Below, in pieces: positions 8,590 through 17,736 of a stretch of DNA of 64,000 bases. How positions within the stretch are numbered: the stretch's first letter is position 1; each line of letters begins with the position of its first letter. The notes beneath the pieces were generated by a model. The model was not told where the DNA came from. It was given only the letters and a program-made list of their open reading frames with translations, and did not search any database. Source of the stretch: Myroides marinus (GTDB lineage: Bacteria > Bacteroidota > Bacteroidia > Flavobacteriales > Flavobacteriaceae); contig NZ_FNYS01000003.1 of the NCBI RefSeq assembly GCF_900109075.1, positions 62,001-126,000 on the forward strand, written 5' to 3'. The translations under genes were made by a program, and so were the position numbers.

Positions 8590-9528
8590 TTAGTTTTTCT
8601 TAGGACTGATAATCTTCACATCCTGAAAAGCTATTGCTCCTCTTATAATACTTAAAATAACGTCGTATAAGGCATTTATTATTTGAAGCTTAAGCTCATT
8701 GTCTGTATAGATTAAACTAATCTCCCTAGCAGGTTTAGGATCGGCAAACTGTATTAAGTTCTTTTGATCATCGGGACCTAGTGAAAGAGTGTGAAGGTAT
8801 GGTAATAGTGTATATCCAAGCCCTTCTTTTGATAAATTAATTAAGGTTTCAAAGCTTCCGCTTTGTAATTTAAATTGTTTACTATCACTAGTTGCTTTAT
8901 TGTTACAGATATTGATGATGCCGTCTCTAAAGCAATGACCATCCTGTAGTAGAAGTAATTTTCTTAAATCTAAATCCTCTTGTTTTAATTCTGGACCCAT
9001 TTCCTGTCTGAAAATAGGTGGTACATATCCTACAAAAGGTTCGTAGAACAATACGCGCTCTTTTATATCTGATTCTTGTAAAGGAGTAGCTACAATAGCT
9101 GCATCTAAATAACCATTGCGAAGCTTCTGAATTATCTCTTCAGTAGTGTACTCCTCTATGATTAGATTAACTTTGTTGTGTTTATTTAGGAATGTCTTTA
9201 AGAACATAGGTAAGAGAGTAGGTGTGATAGTAGGTATCATACCTAACTTAAACTCTCCTCCAATAAAACCTTTTTCTAAATCAATAAGATCTTTTATTCT
9301 ATCTGACTCATTAACTATTTTCTTTGCTTGTTGAATAATTACTTGCCCTATAGCTGTAGGTTGTATTGGCTTAGTACTTCTATCAAATATTTGTACTTCA
9401 AGTTCTTCTTCAAGCTTTTGGATTTGCATACTTAGCGTAGGCTGAGTAACGAAAGTTTTCTCAGCAGCAAGCGTAAAGTTTTTGTGCTCTGCCACTGCTA
9501 AGACATATATTAATTGTGTTATAGTCAT
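8590..9528 (-). CDS. oxyR: OxyR-type peroxide-sensing LysR regulator
   Basis: 312 residues. An N-terminal LysR winged helix (1-60, 'TQPTLSMQIQKLEEEL') precedes a periplasmic-binding-like effector domain. The motif GHCFRDGIINIC places C199 and C208 nine residues apart, the spacing and numbering of the redox pair of E. coli OxyR. That supports disulfide-based sensing of hydrogen peroxide, although activation has not been tested. It is not next to a catalase or peroxiredoxin gene here, so its targets lie elsewhere. It is convergent with rprY. Confidence 0.92.
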   Translation of the reverse strand: MTITQLIYVLAVAEHKNFTLAAEKTFVTQPTLSMQIQKLEEELEVQIFDRSTKPIQPTAIGQVIIQQAKKIVNESDRIKDLIDLEKGFIGGEFKLGMIPTITPTLLPMFLKTFLNKHNKVNLIIEEYTTEEIIQKLRNGYLDAAIVATPLQESDIKERVLFYEPFVGYVPPIFRQEMGPELKQEDLDLRKLLLLQDGHCFRDGIINICNNKATSDSKQFKLQSGSFETLINLSKEGLGYTLLPYLHTLSLGPDDQKNLIQFADPKPAREISLIYTDNELKLQIINALYDVILSIIRGAIAFQDVKIISPKKN

Positions 9529-9576
9529 TTTGTAACCGATATTTTGTGTAAGTTAATTAAAATAACGGAGATAGTT

Positions 9577-10179
9577 TTATTCGTAATCTATTTTTTCAAG
9601 TTCTTTATAGTTTTTCATTAATTTCTTAATTAAGAAACCATAAATAAGTTTGTAGTATATCCACAATAGACCTAAGAATATACCACAGATAATGATAACA
9701 ACACCAATACTTATTAATGCAGATGAGAGAGTTAATTTATCATCTATAGTTAAAATATCAATTAGCATAATGATAAAAGCAATGATGAAGACTGTGATAT
9801 TTGTATAGATATAGTAGTTAACAGTCTTTTTAGTGTTTAGAATAGTTTTCATTAATGTTCTTGTAGAATCAGCAACACTTATTTTTCTGAAATTACAATA
9901 GAATAGGTAGATGAAAACAACAGAAACTCCTAATGAAAGCCAATCTAGATTGGTAATCATGAATCTGTACAAAGGACCTACACTTTCCTTTGAGTCTTCT
10001 GTAATGAAGAAATAACTAAAGCAATTAAGTACTAAAAATTCAATGATGCTTATTATAAAAATCCACATTACAATAGAAGATGATTTCTTGTGAATCATCT
10101 TGTGGATCTCTTCTGTCGATACTTTTGGAAACTGCTGAGAGTTGTTCCAATGTTTTTTTAATAAATCTAGCTCCTCCAT
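9577..10179 (-). CDS. Four-helix membrane protein paired with an ECF sigma factor
   Basis: 200 residues. A charged N-terminal cytoplasmic segment of about 35 residues (MEELDLLKKHWNN) is followed by four predicted membrane helices (about 36-58, 78-95, 122-142, 150-176) and a basic tail. It follows the sigma factor gene by 13 bases in the same direction, the usual place of an anti-sigma factor. It has no zinc-binding anti-sigma motif and no long periplasmic domain. Regulation of the sigma factor is an inference from position only. Confidence 0.75.
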   Translation of the reverse strand: MEELDLLKKHWNNSQQFPKVSTEEIHKMIHKKSSSIVMWIFIISIIEFLVLNCFSYFFITEDSKESVGPLYRFMITNLDWLSLGVSVVFIYLFYCNFRKISVADSTRTLMKTILNTKKTVNYYIYTNITVFIIAFIIMLIDILTIDDKLTLSSALISIGVVIIICGIFLGLLWIYYKLIYGFLIKKLMKNYKELEKIDYE

Positions 10180-10192
10180 AATTCTTATTCGT

Positions 10193-10687
10193 CTAAGGAT
10201 TTAATATCTTCTTAAGTTTGGTTTTTATTCTATTCATCTTAACCCTTGCATTAACTTCACTAATACCTAAAGTCTCTGCAATCTCTTCGTAGTCCTTATC
10301 TTCTAAATACATAAATACCAAAGCTTTTTCTATGTCGTTTAGTTGTTGTAGAGCTTTATACATCAATTTTAACTGCTCTTCTTCTTGATAATTGTATTCT
10401 GTATACTCAAATTTGCAGAAGGCTGTGTCGTAAGGTATAGTATTCACCTCACGTGTTTTTTTGCGATATAAAGATATTGCAGTGTTTAAAGCTACTCGAT
10501 AAGCCCATGTAGAGAATTTAGAATCACCTCTAAATTTGGGGTAGGCATGCCAAAGTTGAATAGATATTTCTTGAAACAAGTCTTTATGAGCTGCTTCGTC
10601 GACTGTATATAGTCGACATACCTTGTGGATAAGATTTTGATTCTTATCCAAAAGTGCAACGAATTCTTGTTCAAGATTTTTGTTCAT
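10193..10687 (-). CDS. ECF-type sigma-70 factor
   Basis: 164 residues. Region 2 spans about 15-85 ('DLFQEISIQLW', then 'FSTWAYRVALNTAI'). Region 4 spans about 108-160 ('EIAETLGISEVNARVKMNRI'). There is no region 1 or 3, which is typical of extracytoplasmic-function sigma factors. It is the first gene of a two-gene unit with a membrane protein. Confidence 0.9.
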   Translation of the reverse strand: MNKNLEQEFVALLDKNQNLIHKVCRLYTVDEAAHKDLFQEISIQLWHAYPKFRGDSKFSTWAYRVALNTAISLYRKKTREVNTIPYDTAFCKFEYTEYNYQEEEQLKLMYKALQQLNDIEKALVFMYLEDKDYEEIAETLGISEVNARVKMNRIKTKLKKILNP

Positions 10688-10785
10688 GTCTATATGTAGT
10701 AAAAAGGTATTATTTGTTACACAAAATATTTATAAAATATCAAGTATAGCAAATAATACCTTTTAAGTATTTAATAATCCTTATG

Positions 10786-11907
10786 TTATTGTCTATTTAA
10801 TTCTTGTTGAATTATTTCAGAAACATTGTTATCTAAGTGGTTAATGTCTATTACTTTTCCATTCTTATCTAGAACAAACACTGTAGGGATGTTTTTAACT
10901 CCGTATTGTATTTGAATCTCATATAGATTAGCAATGTGATTCCAATTTAGTTTTTCTTTAACGATAGTATCAATCCATTCTTGTTTGTCTTCATCTAGAG
11001 CAATACTAAAGATGTTTAGACCCTGGGCGTGAAATTCTTGATAAAGGTTTCTGATAATAGGTAATGTCTCGTGACATGAAGGACACCAAGGAGCCCAAAA
11101 ATGTAATAAGGTAACTTTTCCTAAGCTATTATATAATGAAATCTCTTTTCCTTCTTGATTTTGTCCAGATACATCAATAGCTTTATCACCAACTTTAACT
11201 AGAGTACTTGTCTCAGGAGGTGTTTCTAGCAATTTCTTTATCCCTAATCCAATATTAGAATGCTTAATATTTTCTTTGTATCTATCATAGTATGTCTTAG
11301 CTTCTTTTGGATCTATATTTTTATTATCTAATCTTTGATATAATATTACAGCTGAAGTAAAAGAATCACTATAATCTTTTAATTGAGTAGTGATGATATC
11401 ATTAATCTGGCTTATATATACTTTAAACTCAGAAGAAAGTCTCTCTAACACAACTTGATCGTTATCAGTAATAGCTTTCGTTAGAATGTCTTGATTATCA
11501 TCTCTGTATTTGTTAGCTTCTTTTTGTACTTTCTTAATGCTATTGTGAAAATAGTTTAATTGATTGTTGTTCTTGGTTCCTGTTGTAGATGTACCTAGTT
11601 CATCATTGTAATCATAAGTAAAGACAATCTCACCATCTTCTAATACTACTATCTCTGTAGCGTCTTTAGAAAGCTCTAATAACGCATAAGAAGGGTAGGT
11701 AGTACTTCCTTTGAACTGGAAGCGATCGTTCTTTAAACGAGTGGAATCTATGGCATTGAAAGAATTGGTATTTGGATCTAATACTTTTAGGTAGATCATT
11801 TCACCTTGAGGGATATTTTTGGTAGTTCCTTTTATTACATAGCCTTTATCTTTTATGGTAAAGTTCATTAATAATAAGGCTGTTAAGATCAAAGGTATTG
11901 TTCTCAT
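10786..11907 (-). CDS. TlpA-like thioredoxin with N-terminal DUF4369, CPSC active site
   Basis: 373 residues. A secretion signal (about 1-17) without a lipobox cysteine is followed by a DUF4369 domain (about 22-115), a helical region and a C-terminal TlpA/thioredoxin domain (about 235-370). The active-site motif is WAPWCPSCH. A CPSC centre differs from the CGPC of its neighbour at 12039-13160 and should change the redox potential. Likely an exported thiol-disulfide enzyme, or possibly a substrate-specific reductase. A terminator separates it from the upstream paralogue, so it has its own promoter. Confidence 0.85.
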   Translation of the reverse strand: MRTIPLILTALLLMNFTIKDKGYVIKGTTKNIPQGEMIYLKVLDPNTNSFNAIDSTRLKNDRFQFKGSTTYPSYALLELSKDATEIVVLEDGEIVFTYDYNDELGTSTTGTKNNNQLNYFHNSIKKVQKEANKYRDDNQDILTKAITDNDQVVLERLSSEFKVYISQINDIITTQLKDYSDSFTSAVILYQRLDNKNIDPKEAKTYYDRYKENIKHSNIGLGIKKLLETPPETSTLVKVGDKAIDVSGQNQEGKEISLYNSLGKVTLLHFWAPWCPSCHETLPIIRNLYQEFHAQGLNIFSIALDEDKQEWIDTIVKEKLNWNHIANLYEIQIQYGVKNIPTVFVLDKNGKVIDINHLDNNVSEIIQQELNRQ

Positions 11908-11982
11908 TATATGTTGTTTTATAGGATATTTGAAAAACTAAATATAACAAAATTATAGATACGAGATAGGATAGGTGTTAAC

Positions 11983-12014
11983 AAAAAAAGGGCTACAGAA
12001 TCTCTGTAGCCCTT
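11983..12014 (-). terminator. Terminator of the upstream TlpA-like gene
   Basis: Perfect 12-bp stem (11988-11999 with 12003-12014) and three-base loop. The A-run at 11983-11989 becomes the U-tract on the minus strand. It separates the two TlpA paralogues. Confidence 0.85.
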
Positions 12015-12038
12015 GTGTATTATATTGCAATCAAAGAA

Positions 12039-13160
12039 TTATTTTAATAACTCTTGAACTTTAGCTTCTAATTTTTTACCTCTTAGGTTTTTAGCAACAA
12101 CTTTACCATTAGCATCTAAGATAAAAGTAGCAGGAATAGCTTTTACTTCATAAGCTTGAGCAATTGGCTCTTCCCATCCTTTTAAATTAGATATATGATT
12201 CCAAGTTAATTTATCAGCAGCGATAGCATCTACCCATTTAGTTTTGTCTTTATCTAGAGATACTCCTATAATATTTAATCCTTGTTCGTGGTATTTCTCA
12301 TATAGAGCTACTACTTTAGGGTTCTCTGATCTACAAGGTCCACACCATGAAGCCCAGAAATCAATAATAGTAATCTTACCTAAACTTTCTTTAAGAGATA
12401 TTTCTTTTCCTTCAGGAGATTTAGCTGAAAAATCAGGAGCAATATCACCGATTTTTACTTTTGCATCAGGGATAGCGTCTATAGCTGTTTTAAGTGCTTT
12501 AGCAACAGTAGATTGTTTTAAGGTTTCATCTATTTTGCCATATTTCTCTTGTAATTCTTCTTTTAGGTATTGATCAGTACTTTTAGCTAAATAAGTAAGA
12601 GTTGTAAAGTTGCTAGGGTTAGCATCAATATATGATTCTACATACTCTTCATATTTTTCTGCTAGTGCCATATAACCATTGATAATAGCATCTTTCTTAG
12701 CTTGATCTTTAGCTTCAGCAGCTTGTTTATAGGCCTCTTGATTGTCTCCTTGGTATTGATAGATAGCTTTTTCTAATTCATCTGTCTTTTTAGTAAACGC
12801 AGAATATTCATCGTTGTTTTTAGTACCAGTTACAGAACTGTTTTCTATTTTATCAACATCGTAGTGCACAACAATATTTCCATTCTCAAGAACGAAAGGT
12901 AGTCTGCCTTTTTCTTTTCCAAAATTGATGAAGTTTTGATCTAATAAAGTAGCTGTTCCTTTAAAAGTAAAAGCATTGTCTTTTATTTCAGTTGAATCAA
13001 TAGCAACGGCATTACCAGTAGCAATATCAATTTTCTCAATATAAACCTTGTCTCCGTCTTTTAGACCTTTTGTTTCTCCTGTGATAGTGTAGCCTGTAGC
13101 TTCTTTATTACAAGACGCTAATATAGCAACTGCACCAAGTACTGTTAAGATTTTTTTCAT
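12039..13160 (-). CDS. TlpA-like thioredoxin lipoprotein with DUF4369, CGPC active site
   Basis: 373 residues, the same length as its neighbour at 10786-11907. A lipoprotein signal ends 'AILASC' with the lipid-bearing Cys near residue 17. A DUF4369 domain follows, then a helical linker rich in Lys and Glu, and a TlpA domain with WASWCGPCR. It should be a membrane-anchored thiol-disulfide oxidoreductase of the periplasm. The two genes are a tandem duplication with diverged active sites. Confidence 0.88.
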   Translation of the reverse strand: MKKILTVLGAVAILASCNKEATGYTITGETKGLKDGDKVYIEKIDIATGNAVAIDSTEIKDNAFTFKGTATLLDQNFINFGKEKGRLPFVLENGNIVVHYDVDKIENSSVTGTKNNDEYSAFTKKTDELEKAIYQYQGDNQEAYKQAAEAKDQAKKDAIINGYMALAEKYEEYVESYIDANPSNFTTLTYLAKSTDQYLKEELQEKYGKIDETLKQSTVAKALKTAIDAIPDAKVKIGDIAPDFSAKSPEGKEISLKESLGKITIIDFWASWCGPCRSENPKVVALYEKYHEQGLNIIGVSLDKDKTKWVDAIAADKLTWNHISNLKGWEEPIAQAYEVKAIPATFILDANGKVVAKNLRGKKLEAKVQELLK

Positions 13161-13261
13161 GTATAGTTTTTATTTATAGTTATAGTTACACAATTAAGTA
13201 TTATGCATTTCAAACAAATATATTTAAAAAAGTATATAAATGTAAGATTAGTTCAAAAAAA

Positions 13262-13648
13262 CTATAAGAGTTTGATAAATTGTATTAATAACATTACCCA
13301 ACCAATAACCATACAAAGTCCTCCTATAGGAGTAATAGGTCCTAGAATTTTTATCTTCTTTTTGAAAGTAGCACTTAATGTTAATCCATAGATGCTAAAT
13401 GAAAACAAGAAAACACCAATGATAATAATATTAATAGCACCTCTGATATCTAGTTGTGCAGGCATTAAACCTAGTACGACTAAAAATATAGCGTGATACA
13501 TTTGATATTTTACACCTACTTCAAAGCTTTCTAATCTCTCTGCAGTCATGTGTTTTTTTAAAGCATGCGCTCCGAATGCGCCAAGTATAATAGCGAGTGC
13601 TCCATATATTGAACCAGCTATTAAAGCTGTAGTATTAACGATTTCCAT
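13262..13648 (-). CDS. DUF423 family membrane protein
   Basis: 128 residues with four membrane segments. The conserved N-terminal 'ALAIILGAFGAHALKK' and 'KYQMYHAIFLVVLGL' identify DUF423 (YgdD-like). Function is unknown. It lies at the end of a leftward group of three genes, 12 bases after the transglutaminase-like gene. Confidence 0.87.
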   Translation of the reverse strand: MEIVNTTALIAGSIYGALAIILGAFGAHALKKHMTAERLESFEVGVKYQMYHAIFLVVLGLMPAQLDIRGAINIIIIGVFLFSFSIYGLTLSATFKKKIKILGPITPIGGLCMVIGWVMLLIQFIKLL

Positions 13649-13660
13649 ATTGTTTTGGTT

Positions 13661-14605
13661 TTAATTAAATGTGAGTTGTCCTAGTATCTCCTCGGACATA
13701 AATGGTCCGCCAGGATATCTAGCAGTATAGTCTAAATTAAGCCATATTTGGCCTCTTTCGTCAATGTGGTAGTGTATTTCTTTCCCTTTGCTTTCTTCTT
13801 TAAACAGTACTTCCTTAATTAAATAAATCACCTGATCTAAGTCTCCTTTGTTAGGAATAAGCATTTCGGGATACATATGTTCTTTAGTATGTATTAATCT
13901 AGGTGTAGCACCTATAGCTCTTATAAGACCAGCCATTAGTACAGAATAGTCATCACAGTCACCAGAGAAATGCTGTAGTGATTCTGAGGCAGACGCTATA
14001 TATTCTCTTCCTTTAGGGTCGTTAACGTAATTCCATTTCGTACGTACTTCTTTAAAGATAGCTAAGGCCTGAATAATCTGTCTATACTGATGAAAGTTAG
14101 GAACAGTTGTAAAATGTTTACGAGTAGTAGCTAATGCATAGTTTCTAACCTCTGGTTTATCATATTCTATAGCTGTGATAATTTTGTTCTTGTTAGGGAA
14201 GGGTAACAGTTTAGATATAATAAGATCTTGCGGTTTAGGATCTTCAGCCATAGCGTATATCATAACTTTATAATCTTCAAATACAGCATTGTATCCATAT
14301 CCTCCAAAAAGGGATCCTACTACTAAAACTATTAGATAGACACCAATAAGTATATTTAAGACTAACTTCATTTTTTGAAGTAAGAATTGTAAGATACTTA
14401 CTATCGATAAGAATAGAATAATACGATCTAACTGATAAGGCCAATTGGGATCATCTATATTTTGATGAACAATGATGAATATAGGGATGGTTATAAGTAC
14501 GTTAAGTATAAGTATGATAATATTATCCCAAGGTTTTGGGACTCTTAGATACTTAAGCCATTTTTTCTCAGGAGTAGTTCCTGTTGATTCAGTATTGATA
14601 TTCAT
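13661..14605 (-). CDS. Membrane-anchored transglutaminase-like protein
   Basis: 314 residues. Two or three hydrophobic segments lie in the N-terminal third (about 29-48, 62-75, 83-100). The C-terminal domain has transglutaminase/cysteine-protease-fold features: the catalytic 'SGDCDDYSVLMAGLIRAIG' and a following 'HTKEHMYPEMLI', with 'WLNLDYTARYPGGPF' near the end. Role is unknown; such domains often act as peptidases. It is 23 bases after the PBP-like gene and 12 before DUF423. Confidence 0.75.
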   Translation of the reverse strand: MNINTESTGTTPEKKWLKYLRVPKPWDNIIILILNVLITIPIFIIVHQNIDDPNWPYQLDRIILFLSIVSILQFLLQKMKLVLNILIGVYLIVLVVGSLFGGYGYNAVFEDYKVMIYAMAEDPKPQDLIISKLLPFPNKNKIITAIEYDKPEVRNYALATTRKHFTTVPNFHQYRQIIQALAIFKEVRTKWNYVNDPKGREYIASASESLQHFSGDCDDYSVLMAGLIRAIGATPRLIHTKEHMYPEMLIPNKGDLDQVIYLIKEVLFKEESKGKEIHYHIDERGQIWLNLDYTARYPGGPFMSEEILGQLTFN

Positions 14606-14628
14606 CTTAGTTTACACACAGAACTATA

Positions 14629-15474
14629 TTATAAAACGGTATCACAGTAATTAATAGTATTTGTAATTAAACCTAAATCTATTAATTGCTGTTGTACTTT
14701 GTTAAAATGTCTTTCAGATAATTGTCTTTGAGACCAAATTGTCATATTCATCCACTCCTTAATATCTTCTATTTCAATATTATATTTAGTAGCTAATGTT
14801 CTGTCTATGGAAGGAATCATTTTAAATTCAGCTGTTGTAGTATTAATACAGTCAAGAAGATTATTAATAAGACCTTTATTTTTCTCTAAAAAACTATTGT
14901 TGGCAACTATTATAAATGAAGGCCATGGAGTAGGGCAGTCTCCTAATCGTCTAAAAATACCTTTATCCACAACAGGCTTAGTCATGAAATGTTCCCACAT
15001 AAAATAATCAGCCTCTCCTTCAGTTAATGCTTTTACTGCATTATCTAAGGTATTAACTATTACGAATTGTAAGTTATCTATACTCCAACCCATTTTTTGA
15101 GCATGGACGATAGCCATTAGATGTGATCCTGACCCAAATCTGCTTATAGCTATACGTTTGCCTTCTAGATCTTCTACTTTATTAAAAGGAGAGTTATGAG
15201 CCACATGAATACCCCATTGTAATGGTGAGGCTACATATTCTTGAATAATTGTAGATGGATTACCTTCTGAGATATCTTTTACAATACCTTCTGTAAGTAT
15301 TACAGCTAAGTCAGTTTCATTGTTTCTTAGCATTTGGCACATTTTACCTGTCCCTTCCGGGATATCAGTCCATTGCAAATTAATGCCAAGTTCTTCAAAT
15401 TCACCATTTTCTATACATAGGTGCCAAGGGAGATTAAAGTGCTCTGGTACCCCTATAATATTAACTTTTGCCAT
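14629..15474 (-). CDS. PBP2-fold substrate-binding-like protein without signal peptide (Ca3427-like)
   Basis: 281 residues. It resembles the NMT1/ThiY/SsuA-type binding-protein fold (EGTGKMCQMLRNNETDLAVI, then 'KRIAISRFGSGSHLMAIVHA'). It starts MAKVNIIGVPEH, so it lacks an export signal, and no ABC permease or ATPase is nearby. A cytosolic small-molecule-binding role, or an enzyme built on this fold, is therefore more likely than transport. The conserved-domain name is from memory. It is the first gene of the group with transglutaminase and DUF423. Confidence 0.75.
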   Translation of the reverse strand: MAKVNIIGVPEHFNLPWHLCIENGEFEELGINLQWTDIPEGTGKMCQMLRNNETDLAVILTEGIVKDISEGNPSTIIQEYVASPLQWGIHVAHNSPFNKVEDLEGKRIAISRFGSGSHLMAIVHAQKMGWSIDNLQFVIVNTLDNAVKALTEGEADYFMWEHFMTKPVVDKGIFRRLGDCPTPWPSFIIVANNSFLEKNKGLINNLLDCINTTTAEFKMIPSIDRTLATKYNIEIEDIKEWMNMTIWSQRQLSERHFNKVQQQLIDLGLITNTINYCDTVL

Positions 15475-15551
15475 TTTATATCGTACTACATTTTTGTGCT
15501 AAGATAATAAAATGAGTGTTGTTTTCTACATTAAAATAAGGGTAAAACAAA

Positions 15552-15585
15552 AAAAAACTCTACATCATTTTGAGTAGAGTTTTTT
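15552..15585. terminator. Bidirectional terminator
   Basis: 12-bp stem 15552-15563 with 15574-15585 (AAAAAACTCTAC/GTAGAGTTTTTT), 10-nt loop. It lies just past the stop of the leftward CoA-transferase gene. Confidence 0.85.
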
Positions 15586-15592
15586 AGATATA

Positions 15593-17098
15593 TTAAGGCT
15601 TCATAGAACCTTTTTCTTGGAAGCGAATGTGGAATTTGAAAGCTTCTTCTAAAAGGTGAGGAGTATGTCCTTGTCTTTCTTTAGCTCTTTCGTAATAATC
15701 TCTTAATTCTGCTTTGTAGTCTGGGTGTACACAGTTCTCAATGATAACTTCTGCACGCTCTCTAGGAGAAAGACCTCTTAAGTCAGCTAGACCTTGGTCT
15801 GTTACTAAGATATCCACATCGTGTTCTGTGTGGTCTACGTGTGATACCATTGGTAAGACGTGAGAAATATTGTTTTCTTTAGAAGCTGCTTGAGTAACGA
15901 AGATACTTAGGTATGCATTACGAGCAAAGTCTCCAGACCCACCGATACCATTCATCATTTTGCTACCTCCGATATGCGTAGAATTAACGTTACCATAGAT
16001 ATCAAACTCAATAGCTGTATTGATAGCGATGATACCTAACCTACGGATTACTTCAGGAGCATTACTAATGTTTTGTGGGCGTAATACTAGTTTATCTTTA
16101 TATTGACCGAAATTATTGATAATTCTACCGTAACACTCTTCTGTTACTGTGATAGAAGAACCTGAAGCAAAAGTCATTTTTCCTGAGTCAATTAGGTCAA
16201 AAGTACTGTCTTGTAATACTTCTGAGTACATAGTTAAATCGTGGAATGGCCCATCGATAAAACCTGTAAGTACAGCATTAGCTACTTTTCCAATACCAGC
16301 TTGTAATGGTAAAAGAGAGTGAGTTAACTTTCCTTTTCTTACCTCTTCTTCAAAGAATCTAAGTAAGTGTCCAGAAATAGCTGAAGTCTTAACGTCTGGT
16401 TCAGGAAGTTGAGCAGGAGTATCTTCTATACTAGAGTATACTACAGCGATAACGTCATCTGGGTTTAGACGGATAAAAGTTTCTCCGATTCTATCTTCTA
16501 CTGTATGGATAGGGATAATCTCTCTACGAGGTTGTTTTTTAGGAACACTATTGTCATGTACACCTTCTATTTCTAGAGGAATAGCAGTGTTAACTTCGAT
16601 AATAATCTTACGAGCTACACTAGCGAAGTATGCAGAGTTACCAATAGATGTGGTAGGAATGATAAATCCTTCTTCGTTAATATAAGTAGCTTCAATTATA
16701 GCGATATCTACTTGAGGAATGTGTTTTTCCTGAAGTTGTTCGATCGTTTCACTTAAGTGTTGATCGATATATTTTACTTGTCCGCTGTTGATTGTCTTTC
16801 TCAGTACAGAATCAGCTTGGAAAGGCATTCTACGGATTAAAGCATTATTAGTAGCTAAATCTGCATCGGTAGTCTGTCCTAGAGATGCTCCAGTAATTAA
16901 AGTAATAGCAACATTTTCTTGAGCTGCTCTTAAAGCGAATGCAGGTAGTACAGATTTGCTATCTCCTGCTTTAGTGAAGCCACTAGCTCCAACTACAGCT
17001 TGGTCATGAATTAAGAGAGCCGCTTCTTCAGCTGAAACAATACGCTCTCTATATGGTGCGTATTTTATTCTCTCTAATTTCGAGTCTTCTTTCGTCAT
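15593..17098 (-). CDS. Acetyl-CoA hydrolase/transferase family CoA-transferase
   Basis: 501 residues, the usual length. The C-terminal half has 'MYSEVLQD' with E293 at the position of the catalytic glutamate of AarC-type succinyl-CoA:acetate CoA-transferases, and the family hallmark 'GNVNSTHIGGSKMMNGIGGS'. It should move CoA between acetate and another acid such as succinate in the cytosol. An acetyl-CoA hydrolase role cannot be excluded. A long AT-rich region upstream holds its promoter. Confidence 0.9.
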   Translation of the reverse strand: MTKEDSKLERIKYAPYRERIVSAEEAALLIHDQAVVGASGFTKAGDSKSVLPAFALRAAQENVAITLITGASLGQTTDADLATNNALIRRMPFQADSVLRKTINSGQVKYIDQHLSETIEQLQEKHIPQVDIAIIEATYINEEGFIIPTTSIGNSAYFASVARKIIIEVNTAIPLEIEGVHDNSVPKKQPRREIIPIHTVEDRIGETFIRLNPDDVIAVVYSSIEDTPAQLPEPDVKTSAISGHLLRFFEEEVRKGKLTHSLLPLQAGIGKVANAVLTGFIDGPFHDLTMYSEVLQDSTFDLIDSGKMTFASGSSITVTEECYGRIINNFGQYKDKLVLRPQNISNAPEVIRRLGIIAINTAIEFDIYGNVNSTHIGGSKMMNGIGGSGDFARNAYLSIFVTQAASKENNISHVLPMVSHVDHTEHDVDILVTDQGLADLRGLSPRERAEVIIENCVHPDYKAELRDYYERAKERQGHTPHLLEEAFKFHIRFQEKGSMKP

Positions 17099-17736
17099 TT
17101 CAAATAAAAATTTTAAGCACCTTAAATTAAGTATAATTATTTGAAAGAGTCAAATAAAATTATTGGATATGATTAAATATGTGAAAATAGTTGTGTGTTT
17201 TATTAAAATATTATGTTTATATCTATAATTTTAAGATATAAAAACATTAGTGTCATATATGGTAATTTTCACTGACTTTTATGTAAGAGAATTTAAAACC
17301 TATTAGTGATATTTTTGGAATTATTCTGAATATTTTCTTTACGAAAGTAGAATAACTTCTAAATAGACTCATTTTAGGTGTCAGAATAGCTGATTTTCGT
17401 CATTTATATTTCATATATAATAAGTAGACTTATTTTGTAATTGATAGAAGAGAAATGTACTATTTTTAGGGAAAGAGCAAGTTTTGGAGATTATCAGTGT
17501 GTATATATAAATGGAGATGAGTAATAGAGAATATTAGTTATTTACAGCTTTGAGTAGTAAAGGTTGTGTGATATTTAATAATAGTACAGTTATGATAGGG
17601 CTAGATAGGATTAATAAATACTGTATAGTACTAAGTAGGATTATTAACTATAGCTGTACTGTTATAGCAGGACGAGGTGAAAGGGTAAAAAAAAAGCTAC
17701 CAGAGATGGTAGCTTTTTTAATAGTGGTAATCTATA
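17099..17736. other. AT-rich intergenic region, 638 bp
   Basis: No credible gene. It holds the promoter region of the CoA-transferase gene and the terminator of the uridine phosphorylase gene at its right end. A 20-bp imperfect palindrome centred on GTAC (17648-17667) stands out slightly. A 66-codon frame at 17550-17750 is rejected. Confidence 0.6.
17691..17718. terminator. Terminator after the uridine phosphorylase gene
   Basis: GCTACC/GGTAGC stem (17696-17701 with 17708-17713) extended by an A-run before and a T-run after, 6-nt loop. It suits the leftward gene that ends at 17737. Confidence 0.8.

Noticed and set aside
17648..17667. Imperfect 20-bp palindrome centred on GTAC
   Set aside because: AT-rich DNA gives such patterns by chance, and it is over 500 bases from the next start; not enough to call an operator.
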